Assembly (NCBI GenBank): GCA_021781575.1
Contig: JAJXWP010000006.1
Span: forward strand, 1 to 64,000
DNA length: 64,000 nucleotides
Origin: Pseudomonadota bacterium
Lineage (GTDB): Bacteria; Pseudomonadota; Alphaproteobacteria; Rhodospirillales; Magnetospirillaceae
Direction of reading: 5' to 3'
The notes under the pieces were generated by a model. That model was not told the DNA's origin. It saw only the letters and a list, made by a program, of their open reading frames with translations, and made no database searches. The position numbers were made by a program, and so were the translations under genes. Numbering within the stretch: the first letter of the stretch is position 1; each line of letters opens with the position of its first letter. Below, one piece after another: positions 18,246 to 25,897 of this stretch.

Positions 18246-18282
18246 ATTTTTATCTACAATAACAGTTATGTTTGATAACATC
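18246..18282. promoter_or_regulatory. Tandem overlapping MarR-type operator candidates
   Basis: Two partly overlapping 21-base sites fit the pattern of the perfect site in front of the hydratase gene. Site one (18246-18266) is ATTTTTAT-N5-ATAACAGT. Site two (18262-18282) is ACAGTTAT-N5-ATAACATC. Both keep the TTAT-N5-ATAAC core. They lie between livH (leftward) and marR (rightward), so one occupied region could control both transcripts, including autoregulation. Confidence 0.65.
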
Positions 18283-18380
18283 AAGCCGCAGGGGGAAGGC
18301 GCGTGGTGCACCTGCCGACAAAGGCGTTGAATCCGTCGCCGTCTTCAGCATTTATGCGCGGTTCTTGGGAGGTCGCCGCC

Positions 18381-18899
18381 ATGCCGCCAAATGTGTCACC
18401 GGGTTCCAAAGATGAAGTCGAGCGCCGCAAGGGAGGGGAGATCTCGCTTGGCGGCTTGGACGACCACATCGGCTACGTGCTTCGGCGCGCCCAGCTTGCC
18501 GTGTTCCAGGACTTCATCGGCTCGCTGGCGGAATTCGACATCCGGCCCGCCCAATATTCGGTGCTCACCGTCATAGAGGCGACACCCGGACTCAAGCAGT
18601 CGCAGGTCAGCAGCGCCCTCGGCATCCAGCGGACCAACTTCGTCACCCTGTTCGACGAACTGGAACGGCGCGGCCTGGCGCGGCGCATGCCGGTCGACAA
18701 CGACCGCCGCTCGTACGCCCTCTACCTGACCGAGACCGGCGCCGCCCTGATGGAAAAGCTGCGCGCTGCCGTCCACGCCCACGAGGCCCGCTTGGACGAG
18801 CGTTTGGGGCGGGACGGGCGTGGACGGCTGATGGATCTGCTGAAAAGGCTGGCGGATCTGGGCGGGCTCGACGGCGAGGGGCGTTTCGGCACGCCTTGA
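18381..18899 (+). CDS. MarR-family transcriptional regulator
   Basis: This 172-residue winged-helix protein fits the MarR family. It has a helix-turn-helix (QSQVSSALGIQRTNFVTLFDELERRGL) followed by the wing with DNDRRSYALYLTETG. ATG 18381 is chosen because GGGAGG lies eight bases upstream. A GTG at 18303 in the same frame, also with a purine-rich site, would add 26 residues. It lies between two catabolic and transport arms, and the three similar inverted repeats around it point to repression of both. By analogy with CouR/FerC-like regulators of hydroxycinnamate genes, the inducer may be an aryl-CoA thioester, but this is inference. Confidence 0.88.
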   Translation: MPPNVSPGSKDEVERRKGGEISLGGLDDHIGYVLRRAQLAVFQDFIGSLAEFDIRPAQYSVLTVIEATPGLKQSQVSSALGIQRTNFVTLFDELERRGLARRMPVDNDRRSYALYLTETGAALMEKLRAAVHAHEARLDERLGRDGRGRLMDLLKRLADLGGLDGEGRFGTP

Positions 18900-18913
18900 C
18901 CGCGCGCCGCATT

Positions 18914-18934
18914 ATTGTTATTGTCGATAACAAT
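18914..18934. promoter_or_regulatory. Perfect MarR-type operator before the hydratase gene
   Basis: ATTGTTAT (18914-18921) and ATAACAAT (18927-18934) are perfect 8-base inverted arms around TGTCG. The site lies 27 bases upstream of the enoyl-CoA hydratase start and 15 bases after the marR stop. It shares its core with two sites on the other side of marR, so the same repressor probably binds all three. Confidence 0.75.
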
Positions 18935-18960
18935 TATGCGTAACGATGCGGAGAAGGATT

Positions 18961-19761
18961 ATGTTGAAGCGTGAGCGTGCCGAAATCGGGGCGCCGCAGT
19001 CGCTGGCCGTCACCCTGGAAGGTGAGGTCGCGGTCGTCACACTGGCGCGCCCCAACAAGCGCAATGCCCTCGACGACAGCCTCATCCACGCGCTGGGCGA
19101 GTTCTTCGAGGACGTTCCGGCCGGCGTCAAGGCGGTGTTGCTGGCCGGCCAGGGCGATCATTTCTGCGCCGGGCTCGATCTGTCCGAGGTGACCGAATGC
19201 TCGGTAACCGAAGGGATGTTCCATTCCCGCATGTGGCACCGGACCATGGAGCGCATCGAGTTCTGCGCCGTGCCGGTGGTCGCCGTGCTGCACGGCGCGG
19301 TGGTCGGCGGCGGGCTCGAACTGGCCGCGGCCTCGCATATCCGCGTCGCCGAAGAGGGGGCGTTCTATGCCCTGCCCGAAGGCACGCGCGGCATCTTCGT
19401 CGGCGGCGGTGGGTCGGTTCGCATTCCCCGGCTGATCGGCACCGCACGGATGGCGGATATGATGCTGACCGGCCGGGTGCTGGACGCCGCCGAGGGGCAT
19501 GCCTGCGGCATCTCGCAGTATCTGGTGGGCGCCGGGCAGGGCATGGCCAAGGGAATGGAACTGGCCCGCAAGACCGCGGCTAATGCGCCGATGACCAACT
19601 ACGCCGTGATCCACGCCCTGCCGCGCATCGCCGATGCCGCCCCCGAGCAGGGCTACATGATCGAAGCGCTGATGTCTGCCATCGCCCAGGGCGACGATGT
19701 GGCCAAGCAGCGGTTGCGCGCCTTTCTGGAAAAGCGCGGCCCCAAGGTCAGGCGCGCCTGA
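18961..19761 (+). CDS. Enoyl-CoA hydratase/isomerase (crotonase family)
   Basis: This 266-residue crotonase-fold enzyme would add water across the double bond of a 2-enoyl-CoA. The oxyanion-hole segments (HFCAGLDLSE and AVLHGAVVGGG) and both expected acidic residues (GGGLELAA and ALPEGTRG) are present. The stretch FVGGGGSVRIPRLIG aligns with the usual substrate-binding loop. ATG 18961 follows GGAGAAGG at ideal spacing. In this setting the substrate may be feruloyl-, coumaroyl- or cinnamoyl-CoA. Whether it stops at the 3-hydroxyacyl-CoA or also cleaves it to an aldehyde cannot be told from sequence. Confidence 0.9.
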   Translation: MLKRERAEIGAPQSLAVTLEGEVAVVTLARPNKRNALDDSLIHALGEFFEDVPAGVKAVLLAGQGDHFCAGLDLSEVTECSVTEGMFHSRMWHRTMERIEFCAVPVVAVLHGAVVGGGLELAAASHIRVAEEGAFYALPEGTRGIFVGGGGSVRIPRLIGTARMADMMLTGRVLDAAEGHACGISQYLVGAGQGMAKGMELARKTAANAPMTNYAVIHALPRIADAAPEQGYMIEALMSAIAQGDDVAKQRLRAFLEKRGPKVRRA

Positions 19762-19800
19762 CGCGCCGGCTGGCAAGCCCCAAGGCTTAGGTGGAGGAGT

Positions 19801-19837
19801 ATGTTGGGATCTGACCGGCGCCGCTGAAAGGCGCCGG
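19801..19837 (+). other. Mini-ORF and hairpin between hydratase and ligase genes
   Basis: ATG at 19801 follows GGAGGAG and opens an 8-residue frame (MLGSDRRR, stop at 19825-19827). The frame overlaps a perfect stem, CCGGCGCC (19815-19822) with GGCGCCGG (19830-19837), followed by an A-rich run. This could be a leader and hairpin that tunes expression of the ligase gene, or a processing or stability site. Function is not shown. Confidence 0.3.
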
Positions 19838-19891
19838 CCCAAAGCCGGCGACAATAAAAAAAACCGGGTCGGCGCCAAGAGGGAGGGAGCA

Positions 19892-21748
19892 ATGAAGGCA
19901 GGATTGCGCGCGGTGCGTCTGGGCACCGCCGAGACCCGCGTCGAGCGCCAAGGCGATGGCAGCCTTGTCGTGGCGAGCCGCGAACCGTTGAACGCGTTTC
20001 CCCGCGTGCTGACCGAGCGCCTGGCCCATTGGGCCTCGGCGGCCCCCGACCGGGTGTTTCTGGCCAAAAGACCCCAACTCGGCGCGCAGGGTTGGGTGAC
20101 CGTCACCTATGCCCAGGCCTGGGCCGCCGTCCAAAGCCTGGGCCAGGCGCTCATCGACCGTGGCCTGTCCGCCGATCGGCCGGTGGCCATCCTGTCGGAA
20201 AACGACATCGAGCACGGCCTGCTGTCCTTGGCCGGCCAGCATGTCGGCATCCCAACCGCGCCCGTCTCAACCGCCTATTCCCTGGTATCGACCGATTTCG
20301 GCAAGCTCCGTCACGTCTTCGATATTCTGACCCCGGGGCTGGTGTTCGTCGCCGACGACCGGCGCTACCAGCGGGCACTCGACGCCGTGCTGCCGCAGGG
20401 CGTCGAGGTGGTCGCCACCCGCAACCCGCCGGCCGGTCACGCGACCTGTCTGTTCAGCGACCTGGCCGCCACTCCGGTTACGACGGCGGTTGCGGCTGCC
20501 CATGCCCGAATCGAACCCGACGGTATCGCCAAGTTCCTGTTCACCTCGGGCTCGACCGGAATCCCCAAGGGGGTCATCAACACGAATCGCATGGTATGCG
20601 CCAACCAGCAGATGATCCTGCAGTCGATGCCGTTTATCGGCGAGGAGCCGCCGGTGATGCTGGACTGGCTGCCGTGGAGCCACACTTTCGGCGGCAACCA
20701 CAATTTCGGGATCGCGCTTTACAACGGCGGCACGCTCTATCTCGATGACGGCAAGCCGTTGCCGGGGGCGATCGACGAGACGATCCGCAACCTGCGCGAA
20801 ATCGCCCCCACCATCTATTTCAACGTTCCCAAGGGGTTCGAGGGCCTGCTGCCTTCGCTTGAAAACGACCGGGACCTGCGCCGCACCTTCTTCAGCCAGT
20901 TGAAGATGCTGTTCTATGCCGGGGCCGGCCTGGCCCAGCATGTCTGGGATGCCTATCGCGACCTGGCGCTCAAAACCTGCGGCGAGCGGATCTTCATGTC
21001 TACCAGCCTGGGCTCGACCGAGACCGCTCCGGCCGCGCTGTGCCCACGCTGGGAGGCCGACCGGCCGGGACAGATTGGCGTGCCGATGCCCGGCGTCGAG
21101 ATCAAGCTGGTTCCCAATGGCCGCAAGCAGGAGCTGAGGCTCAAGGGGCCCAGCATCACTCCCGGCTATTGGCGCCAGCCCGAGGTGAGCCGCGCGTCGT
21201 TCGACGAAGACGGCTTCTATAAGATGGGCGACGCCGTGCTGGCGGTCGACCTCGCGGACTTCGACCAGGGCTTCCTGTTTGACGGCCGCATCGCCGAGGA
21301 TTTCAAGCTGGCTACCGGCACCTGGATCAGCGTCGGGCAGCTGCGCACCCGCGCGGTCGGGCACTTTGTGCCGTTCATGCGCGACGCGGTGGTCACCGGT
21401 CACGACCGCGACGACATCGGTCTGCTGGTGGTTCCCGACATCGAGCGCTGCCGCGAGCTGTGCGTCGACTTTCCGCCCGACGCTCCGGCGGCCGACGTGC
21501 TGGCTCATCACGCGGTTCGCACCCGGTTCGCCGATCTTTTGGCCTCGTTCGCCGCCCAGGCCACGGGCAGCGCCAGCCGCGTCGTCCGGGCGCTGCTGAT
21601 GGAAGAGCCGCCCTCGCTCGACGCCGGTGAAATCACCGACAAGGGGTCGCTCAACCAGAGGGTCATCATCGACCGGCGCTCGGCGCTGGTCGAGGAACTT
21701 TACGGCCAGCCGGCTTCGCCCCGCGTCATCACAATTCCGGGAGTTTGA
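19892..21748 (+). CDS. fcs: Feruloyl-CoA synthase-like acyl-CoA ligase (AMP-binding)
   Basis: This adenylate-forming enzyme of 618 residues should activate an aromatic acid to its CoA thioester using ATP. It has the P-loop-like TSGSTGIPKGVINT, the feruloyl-CoA-synthase-like MLDWLPWSHTFGGNHN segment, STSLGSTETAP and the KMGDAV/FDGRIAEDFKLATGTW C-domain hinge. These features and the length match the Fcs family better than generic fatty acid ligases. ATG 19892 follows GGGAGGGAG. It lies downstream of the hydratase and overlaps no neighbour. The SDR gene follows after two bases, so they are co-expressed. The exact acid (ferulate, coumarate, caffeate or a dihydro form) is unknown. Confidence 0.87.
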   Translation: MKAGLRAVRLGTAETRVERQGDGSLVVASREPLNAFPRVLTERLAHWASAAPDRVFLAKRPQLGAQGWVTVTYAQAWAAVQSLGQALIDRGLSADRPVAILSENDIEHGLLSLAGQHVGIPTAPVSTAYSLVSTDFGKLRHVFDILTPGLVFVADDRRYQRALDAVLPQGVEVVATRNPPAGHATCLFSDLAATPVTTAVAAAHARIEPDGIAKFLFTSGSTGIPKGVINTNRMVCANQQMILQSMPFIGEEPPVMLDWLPWSHTFGGNHNFGIALYNGGTLYLDDGKPLPGAIDETIRNLREIAPTIYFNVPKGFEGLLPSLENDRDLRRTFFSQLKMLFYAGAGLAQHVWDAYRDLALKTCGERIFMSTSLGSTETAPAALCPRWEADRPGQIGVPMPGVEIKLVPNGRKQELRLKGPSITPGYWRQPEVSRASFDEDGFYKMGDAVLAVDLADFDQGFLFDGRIAEDFKLATGTWISVGQLRTRAVGHFVPFMRDAVVTGHDRDDIGLLVVPDIERCRELCVDFPPDAPAADVLAHHAVRTRFADLLASFAAQATGSASRVVRALLMEEPPSLDAGEITDKGSLNQRVIIDRRSALVEELYGQPASPRVITIPGV

Positions 21749-21750
21749 CC

Positions 21751-22512
21751 ATGCAGATCAACGGACAGGCCGCCATCGTCACCGGCGCGGGCTCGGGCCT
21801 CGGCGAGGCGACAGCGCGCATGCTGGCCGAAGCCGGGGCGAAAGTGGCGCTGCTCGACCGCAACGGTGCCGCCGTGCGGGCGGTGGCGGCCGACATCGGC
21901 GGGCTGGGACTGGAGTGCGACGTCGCTGATGCCTCATCCGCGAAAGCCGCATTGCGCGAGGCCGCCGCCGCCCACGGGCCAGCCCGCATCCTGGTTAACT
22001 GCGCCGGCGTCGGCACGGCCAAGCGCATCATCGGGCGCGACGGGCCGATGGCGCTGGCCGACTTCGACGAGGTGGTCCGCGTCAACCTGATCGGCAGCTT
22101 CAACATGCTGCGCCTGGCCGCTGCGGGGATGAGCGGGCTGGAGCCGTTGGCCGATGGCGAGCGGGGCGTGGTGGTCTCGACCGCCTCGGTCGCCGCGTTC
22201 GAGGGGCAGCTGGGCCAGGCCGCCTATGCCGCCTCGAAGGGCGGCATCGTCTCGATGACCCTGCCGGCGGCGCGCGAACTGGCCCAGTTCGGCATCCGCG
22301 TGCTGGCCATCGCTCCCGGGTTCTTCGCCACGCCGCTGCTGCGCCAGCTGCCCGACGCCGTGCGCGATACCTTGGTGGGCGCCATTCCCTTTCCGCACCG
22401 GCTTGGCCTGCCCGAGGAATTCGCCGACCTGGTGCGCACCTGCATCACCAACCTGTCGCTCAATGGCGAGGTGATTCGCCTCGACGGCGGGCTCCGCCTG
22501 CCGCCGAGGTGA
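21751..22512 (+). CDS. SDR-family 3-hydroxyacyl-CoA dehydrogenase (type II)
   Basis: This 253-residue short-chain dehydrogenase has the NAD-binding TGAGSGLG, the NCAG motif, catalytic Ser in STASVAAF and the YAASK pair. The segments GERGVVVSTASVAAFEGQ and the ending LNGEVIRLDGGLRLPPR closely match the HSD17B10 class, which oxidises 3-hydroxyacyl-CoA to 3-oxoacyl-CoA. ATG 21751 has GGGAG upstream and follows the ligase stop by two bases. With the thiolase of the opposite arm it completes a non-retro-aldol side-chain degradation route. Confidence 0.9.
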   Translation: MQINGQAAIVTGAGSGLGEATARMLAEAGAKVALLDRNGAAVRAVAADIGGLGLECDVADASSAKAALREAAAAHGPARILVNCAGVGTAKRIIGRDGPMALADFDEVVRVNLIGSFNMLRLAAAGMSGLEPLADGERGVVVSTASVAAFEGQLGQAAYAASKGGIVSMTLPAARELAQFGIRVLAIAPGFFATPLLRQLPDAVRDTLVGAIPFPHRLGLPEEFADLVRTCITNLSLNGEVIRLDGGLRLPPR

Positions 22513-22544
22513 ACAAAAAATAAATCACTGAAGGAGGGTTCGTC

Positions 22545-23705
22545 ATGTCCTTGGTTTCTTCGACGCTGCGCCGCCGGTTCGGCGGTCTGGCGGCCGCCGT
22601 TCTGTTGTCGGCGCTTCCAGCCGCCGCCATGGCCGACGTCAATGTCGGCTTCATCGTCCCCGCCACCGGCTCAACCGCCGCGCTCGGCATTCCCGGCAAG
22701 AACGCCCTGTTCTTCTTCCCCCCCACCATCGGTGGCGAGAAGATCAACGTCCATTTCGCCGACGACGCTTCGGACCCGGCTCAGGCCACCACGCTTGCCC
22801 GCCGTCTGGTCACCGAGGACAAGGTGGACGTGCTGGTGGGCTCGACCATGACCGGCTGTGCCATCGCGATATCCGGTGTTGCGCAGGAGAACGAGGTGCC
22901 CCAACTGGCGATGTCTCCCATCGACCTGCCCGCCGGCCACGATACCTGGACCTTCCGCCTGCCGCAGAGCGTCAAGCTGATGGCCGAGGGCGTCGTCGCC
23001 CACATGCAGGCGGCCGGGATCAAGACCGTGGGCTATATCGGCTTTTCCGACGCCTGGGGTGATTTCTGGGCCCGCGATTTCAAGCAGTTGGGCGAGGCCG
23101 CCGGCATCAAGCTCGTCGCCGAGGAACGTTTCGCCCGGGCCGATACCTCGGTCACCGGCCAGATCCTGAAGCTGATCGCCGCCCATCCCGACGCGGTGCT
23201 GGTCGGCGCCTCAGGCACGGCGGCGGCGCTGCCGCAGATTACGTTGCGCGAGCGCGGCTACAAGGGGCCGATCTACCAGACCCACGGCGCGGTGAGCCAG
23301 GATTTCATCCGGATCGGCGGCGCTGCGGTCGAGGGCGCCATCGTTCCCGCCGGCCCCGCCATGGTGCCGGAGCAACTGCCCGATTCCGCCTTGAGCAAAG
23401 CTCCGGGCCTCGATTTTGTCACGCGCTATGAAGAGCGCTACGGCGCCAATTCGCGCAACCAGTTTGCCGCCCATGCCTATGACGCTGTCCAGGTCTTAAA
23501 GCGGGTCATTCCTGTGGCGTTGAAGACCGCGAAGCCCGGAACCAAGGAATTCCACGAGGCGCTCAAGGCGGCGTTGGAAAGTGAGAAGAACATCGCCGCT
23601 TCGCAAGGCGTCTACAACTACTCCAGGCTCGACCACTTCGGCCTTGACGGCCGCGGTCGCGTGATGCTGACAGTGCAGAATGGCAAGTGGGTGTTGCTGC
23701 CCTAA
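22545..23705 (+). CDS. Liv-type periplasmic substrate-binding protein
   Basis: This 386-residue binding protein of the Leu/Ile/Val type starts with a Sec signal peptide (about 1-31, ending ALPAAAMA) and then the family opening DVNVGFIVPATGSTAALG. It should feed the LivH/LivMG/LivF system of the same cluster. ATG 22545 follows GAAGGAGGG. Although the transporter is encoded on the other arm, this is the only binding protein in the cluster, so the two arms must be expressed together. The first cluster's binding protein uses a Tat-like signal instead. Confidence 0.9.
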   Translation: MSLVSSTLRRRFGGLAAAVLLSALPAAAMADVNVGFIVPATGSTAALGIPGKNALFFFPPTIGGEKINVHFADDASDPAQATTLARRLVTEDKVDVLVGSTMTGCAIAISGVAQENEVPQLAMSPIDLPAGHDTWTFRLPQSVKLMAEGVVAHMQAAGIKTVGYIGFSDAWGDFWARDFKQLGEAAGIKLVAEERFARADTSVTGQILKLIAAHPDAVLVGASGTAAALPQITLRERGYKGPIYQTHGAVSQDFIRIGGAAVEGAIVPAGPAMVPEQLPDSALSKAPGLDFVTRYEERYGANSRNQFAAHAYDAVQVLKRVIPVALKTAKPGTKEFHEALKAALESEKNIAASQGVYNYSRLDHFGLDGRGRVMLTVQNGKWVLLP

Positions 23706-23716
23706 GCGGTCAAAGT

Positions 23717-23745
23717 CGGCGGCGCGGTCCCAGGCCGCGCCGCCG
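23717..23745 (+). terminator. GC-rich hairpin ending the rightward catabolic operon
   Basis: CGGCGGCGCGG (23717-23727) and CCGCGCCGCCG (23735-23745) form a perfect 11-bp stem with a 7-base loop, 12 bases after the binding-protein stop. No T-run follows. The rest of the gap to the next gene at 23972 shows nothing recognisable. Confidence 0.6.
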
Positions 23746-23971
23746 GTGCCCGGCCCGCCCGGATCGAGACGCTCGCGGTCACTGCCTAGGCAGGGCATGA
23801 TCGGCGTCGCGTAATGCATTGATTTTACATGATTACAGATTGTCAAAATTCCAGAAAAATACGAAAAACATGGACACTCGCCCGCAATCCGCCAGCCATA
23901 AGGCCCGGAAAATGAGCAGAATCCAAGGCGTGTGCGCAGTGACCGCGAACCCAGGTCGGCCTTCGGATCGC

Positions 23972-25360
23972 TCAGGCCGAGAACACGATGCGCAGGGCGC
24001 CCCAGTGACGGCCGTTGACGATGATCGGCACGCTGGCATCCTTCATGGTAACGGTGCGATCGCCCATCTTCCGGTTGAAAGTCTGCAAGAGAATGGGGTC
24101 GCGGTTCCGTGAGGCGGCCATGGCGGTTCGGTCGTTGAACTTGATGCGATTGCGGCTGTTGGCCGCATTCCACACCGGATCAGGCCCTTGGGGCTTGGAA
24201 TATTGCGGCTGGTGGGTCGGCATGTAACCGTTGCGGTCGACGGCGCAGAAGGCGGCGCAATTGTTGAGCGACGCGGCAACCGGATCAAGGATCGGCGCCA
24301 GTACCCGCTCGCAGAACATGGTGAAACGCGTCATGTATTGGGGCGGGTTGGTGCCGGCGATCTGCTGATAATTCTCGTCGAACAGCTCCTCGGCGGAGAT
24401 CTCCTTCCTGGCCAAGCCGGCTTCGAATGCGGCGGCCACTTTCGGCCCGGCTTCCTTGACCGCCTCGATATAGGGGCTGTCCGCCGTGGCGACGCCGAGT
24501 TCGGCGGTGTGGCCAATCAGCCTTTCGCCGAGATCGCGCACGTCCTGGATGCGCTGGCTGGCATTGTTCAGTCTGGTCGTGGTCTGGAGCACGCCGGACG
24601 CCATCTCGGCAAGCCTTTCGTCAATGGAGCCGACTCCACCGTCGATGGCGGTAGCGTCACGGCTGATACCTTCGGCCTGGGCATCCACTTCTGCCATGGC
24701 GGCATTAACGGTGTTCATGACAGCGGAGATGGCATCGGTGCTTTCCGCCACCATGGCCGCTTTGGCGCCGCCGGTTGCGCTCTCCTCGATCAGTTTTTCA
24801 GCCTGCTGGTTGAGGGCGCGCAACGTGGTGTCGATCTCGGCGGTGGCCTCGGCGGTCTTGCGCGATAGCGCCTTGACCTCACCGGCCACCACGGCGAAGC
24901 CCCTGCCGGCTTCCCCCGCCCGTGCCGCCTCGATGGTGGCGTTCAAGGCCAGCATGTTGGTCTGGCCGGCGATCGCATTGATCTCCTTGGCCACCTTGCC
25001 GACCCGGGCGAGGGCTTCGCGCAGTCCAGACAACTGCCGAGCCATCCCGGTGACCATGGCGGCCAGTTCACGAATTTCCTGAAGGGAGGATTGGACCCTG
25101 GACTGCGAGCTTTCGACGGTGCGGCGTGCTTCGCCGATCGCCGTGCGCGCCTGAACGACACTGCCGGCGATCTGGCTCGAAACCTTGGCGACATCGCCTG
25201 CCGAATGCTTGAGGCCGGCAAAATCCTCCCCTTGGCGATGGACATGTCCGGCAAGGTCTTCGACCACGTCGATCACTTCGGAGAGACCGATGCTCAGTTG
25301 CCCGGCATCGGAAGCAATGTTCTCGACCAGGTTGGACTGCGGGCCGCTGTCACCAGCCAT
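23972..25360 (-). CDS. Soluble methyl-accepting chemotaxis protein with C-terminal sensor region
   Basis: This 462-residue chemoreceptor lacks any membrane segment, so it should act in the cytoplasm. The signalling hairpin tip ([38 protein letters not shown], about 145-182) comes early. About 200 residues follow it, ending in a compact domain with several aromatic and Arg/Asn residues ([20 protein letters not shown]...). The sensor is therefore at the C-terminus, the reverse of classical receptors. ATG 25360 follows AGAGAGG. The ligand is unknown. It would control flagellar motion through CheA/CheW encoded elsewhere. Confidence 0.87.
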   Translation of the reverse strand: MAGDSGPQSNLVENIASDAGQLSIGLSEVIDVVEDLAGHVHRQGEDFAGLKHSAGDVAKVSSQIAGSVVQARTAIGEARRTVESSQSRVQSSLQEIRELAAMVTGMARQLSGLREALARVGKVAKEINAIAGQTNMLALNATIEAARAGEAGRGFAVVAGEVKALSRKTAEATAEIDTTLRALNQQAEKLIEESATGGAKAAMVAESTDAISAVMNTVNAAMAEVDAQAEGISRDATAIDGGVGSIDERLAEMASGVLQTTTRLNNASQRIQDVRDLGERLIGHTAELGVATADSPYIEAVKEAGPKVAAAFEAGLARKEISAEELFDENYQQIAGTNPPQYMTRFTMFCERVLAPILDPVAASLNNCAAFCAVDRNGYMPTHQPQYSKPQGPDPVWNAANSRNRIKFNDRTAMAASRNRDPILLQTFNRKMGDRTVTMKDASVPIIVNGRHWGALRIVFSA

Positions 25361-25648
25361 GCTTCACCTCTCTTCTCCCGAACCGGTTCATCCGCCTGAC
25401 ATCAATGAGAAAGCCATGCCCCTGGTGGCCTGACCCAGGCACCCAGTGCCCGAGCGCCCGGCTCGATGGTCAGTCAACAACAAAGGGCAGGATGAAATTC
25501 CCCATCACCCAGTGAAAAGTAGCTCAAGGCAGCGCATCCGCAAAGCGTCATCGGCCGCATTCGGAGCCGTGAATGCCCACCAAGATGCACGTTCGAACTG
25601 AAAACAAGGACGGTTGCCGCAGCCATACGGGCAGGTCACATTCTCGGT

Positions 25649-25677
25649 TTGCCGAGATCGCGATCCGCGAATAGTAT
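25649..25677 (+). promoter_or_regulatory. Candidate promoter before a small ORF and HD-GYP gene
   Basis: TTGCCG (25649-25654) and TAGTAT (25672-25677) are spaced by 17 bases, in an AT-rich patch upstream of a well-placed ribosome-binding site at about 25695. It would drive the small ORF and the HD-GYP response regulator that follow. The rest of the 25361-25706 spacer shows no gene. Confidence 0.45.
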
Positions 25678-25706
25678 TTTTATCCTAAAGATAAAGAGGT
25701 CGTCGC

Positions 25707-25868
25707 ATGAAGCACCTTGTCGTCGTCCTCGACCCCAGCGAGGTGGTGATCAGCGCTGAGGGATCGACGGCCGTCAAACGACCGAAAACGCTCGTGACGA
25801 GGGGCTGCCCGGGCCGAACGGCCCCGGTTGTCGCCCCGGCGGGAACGGCGGGCCGTTGCCCGGCGTGA
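25707..25868 (+). CDS. Small hypothetical protein (53 residues)
   Basis: ATG 25707 follows AAAGAGG at seven bases and opens a 53-residue frame ending at TGA 25866-25868. The first half is hydrophobic then acidic (MKHLVVVLDPSEVVISAEGS) and the second half is basic and rich in Pro, Gly and Ala, which may simply reflect GC-rich DNA. It ends 29 bases before the ATG of the response regulator. It could be a leader peptide, a small protein, or the relic of a longer gene. Start context is the only support. Confidence 0.4.
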   Translation: MKHLVVVLDPSEVVISAEGSTAVKRPKTLVTRGCPGRTAPVVAPAGTAGRCPA

Positions 25869-25897
25869 CGCAAAAGACCAGGGCCGAATCGTCCGGG

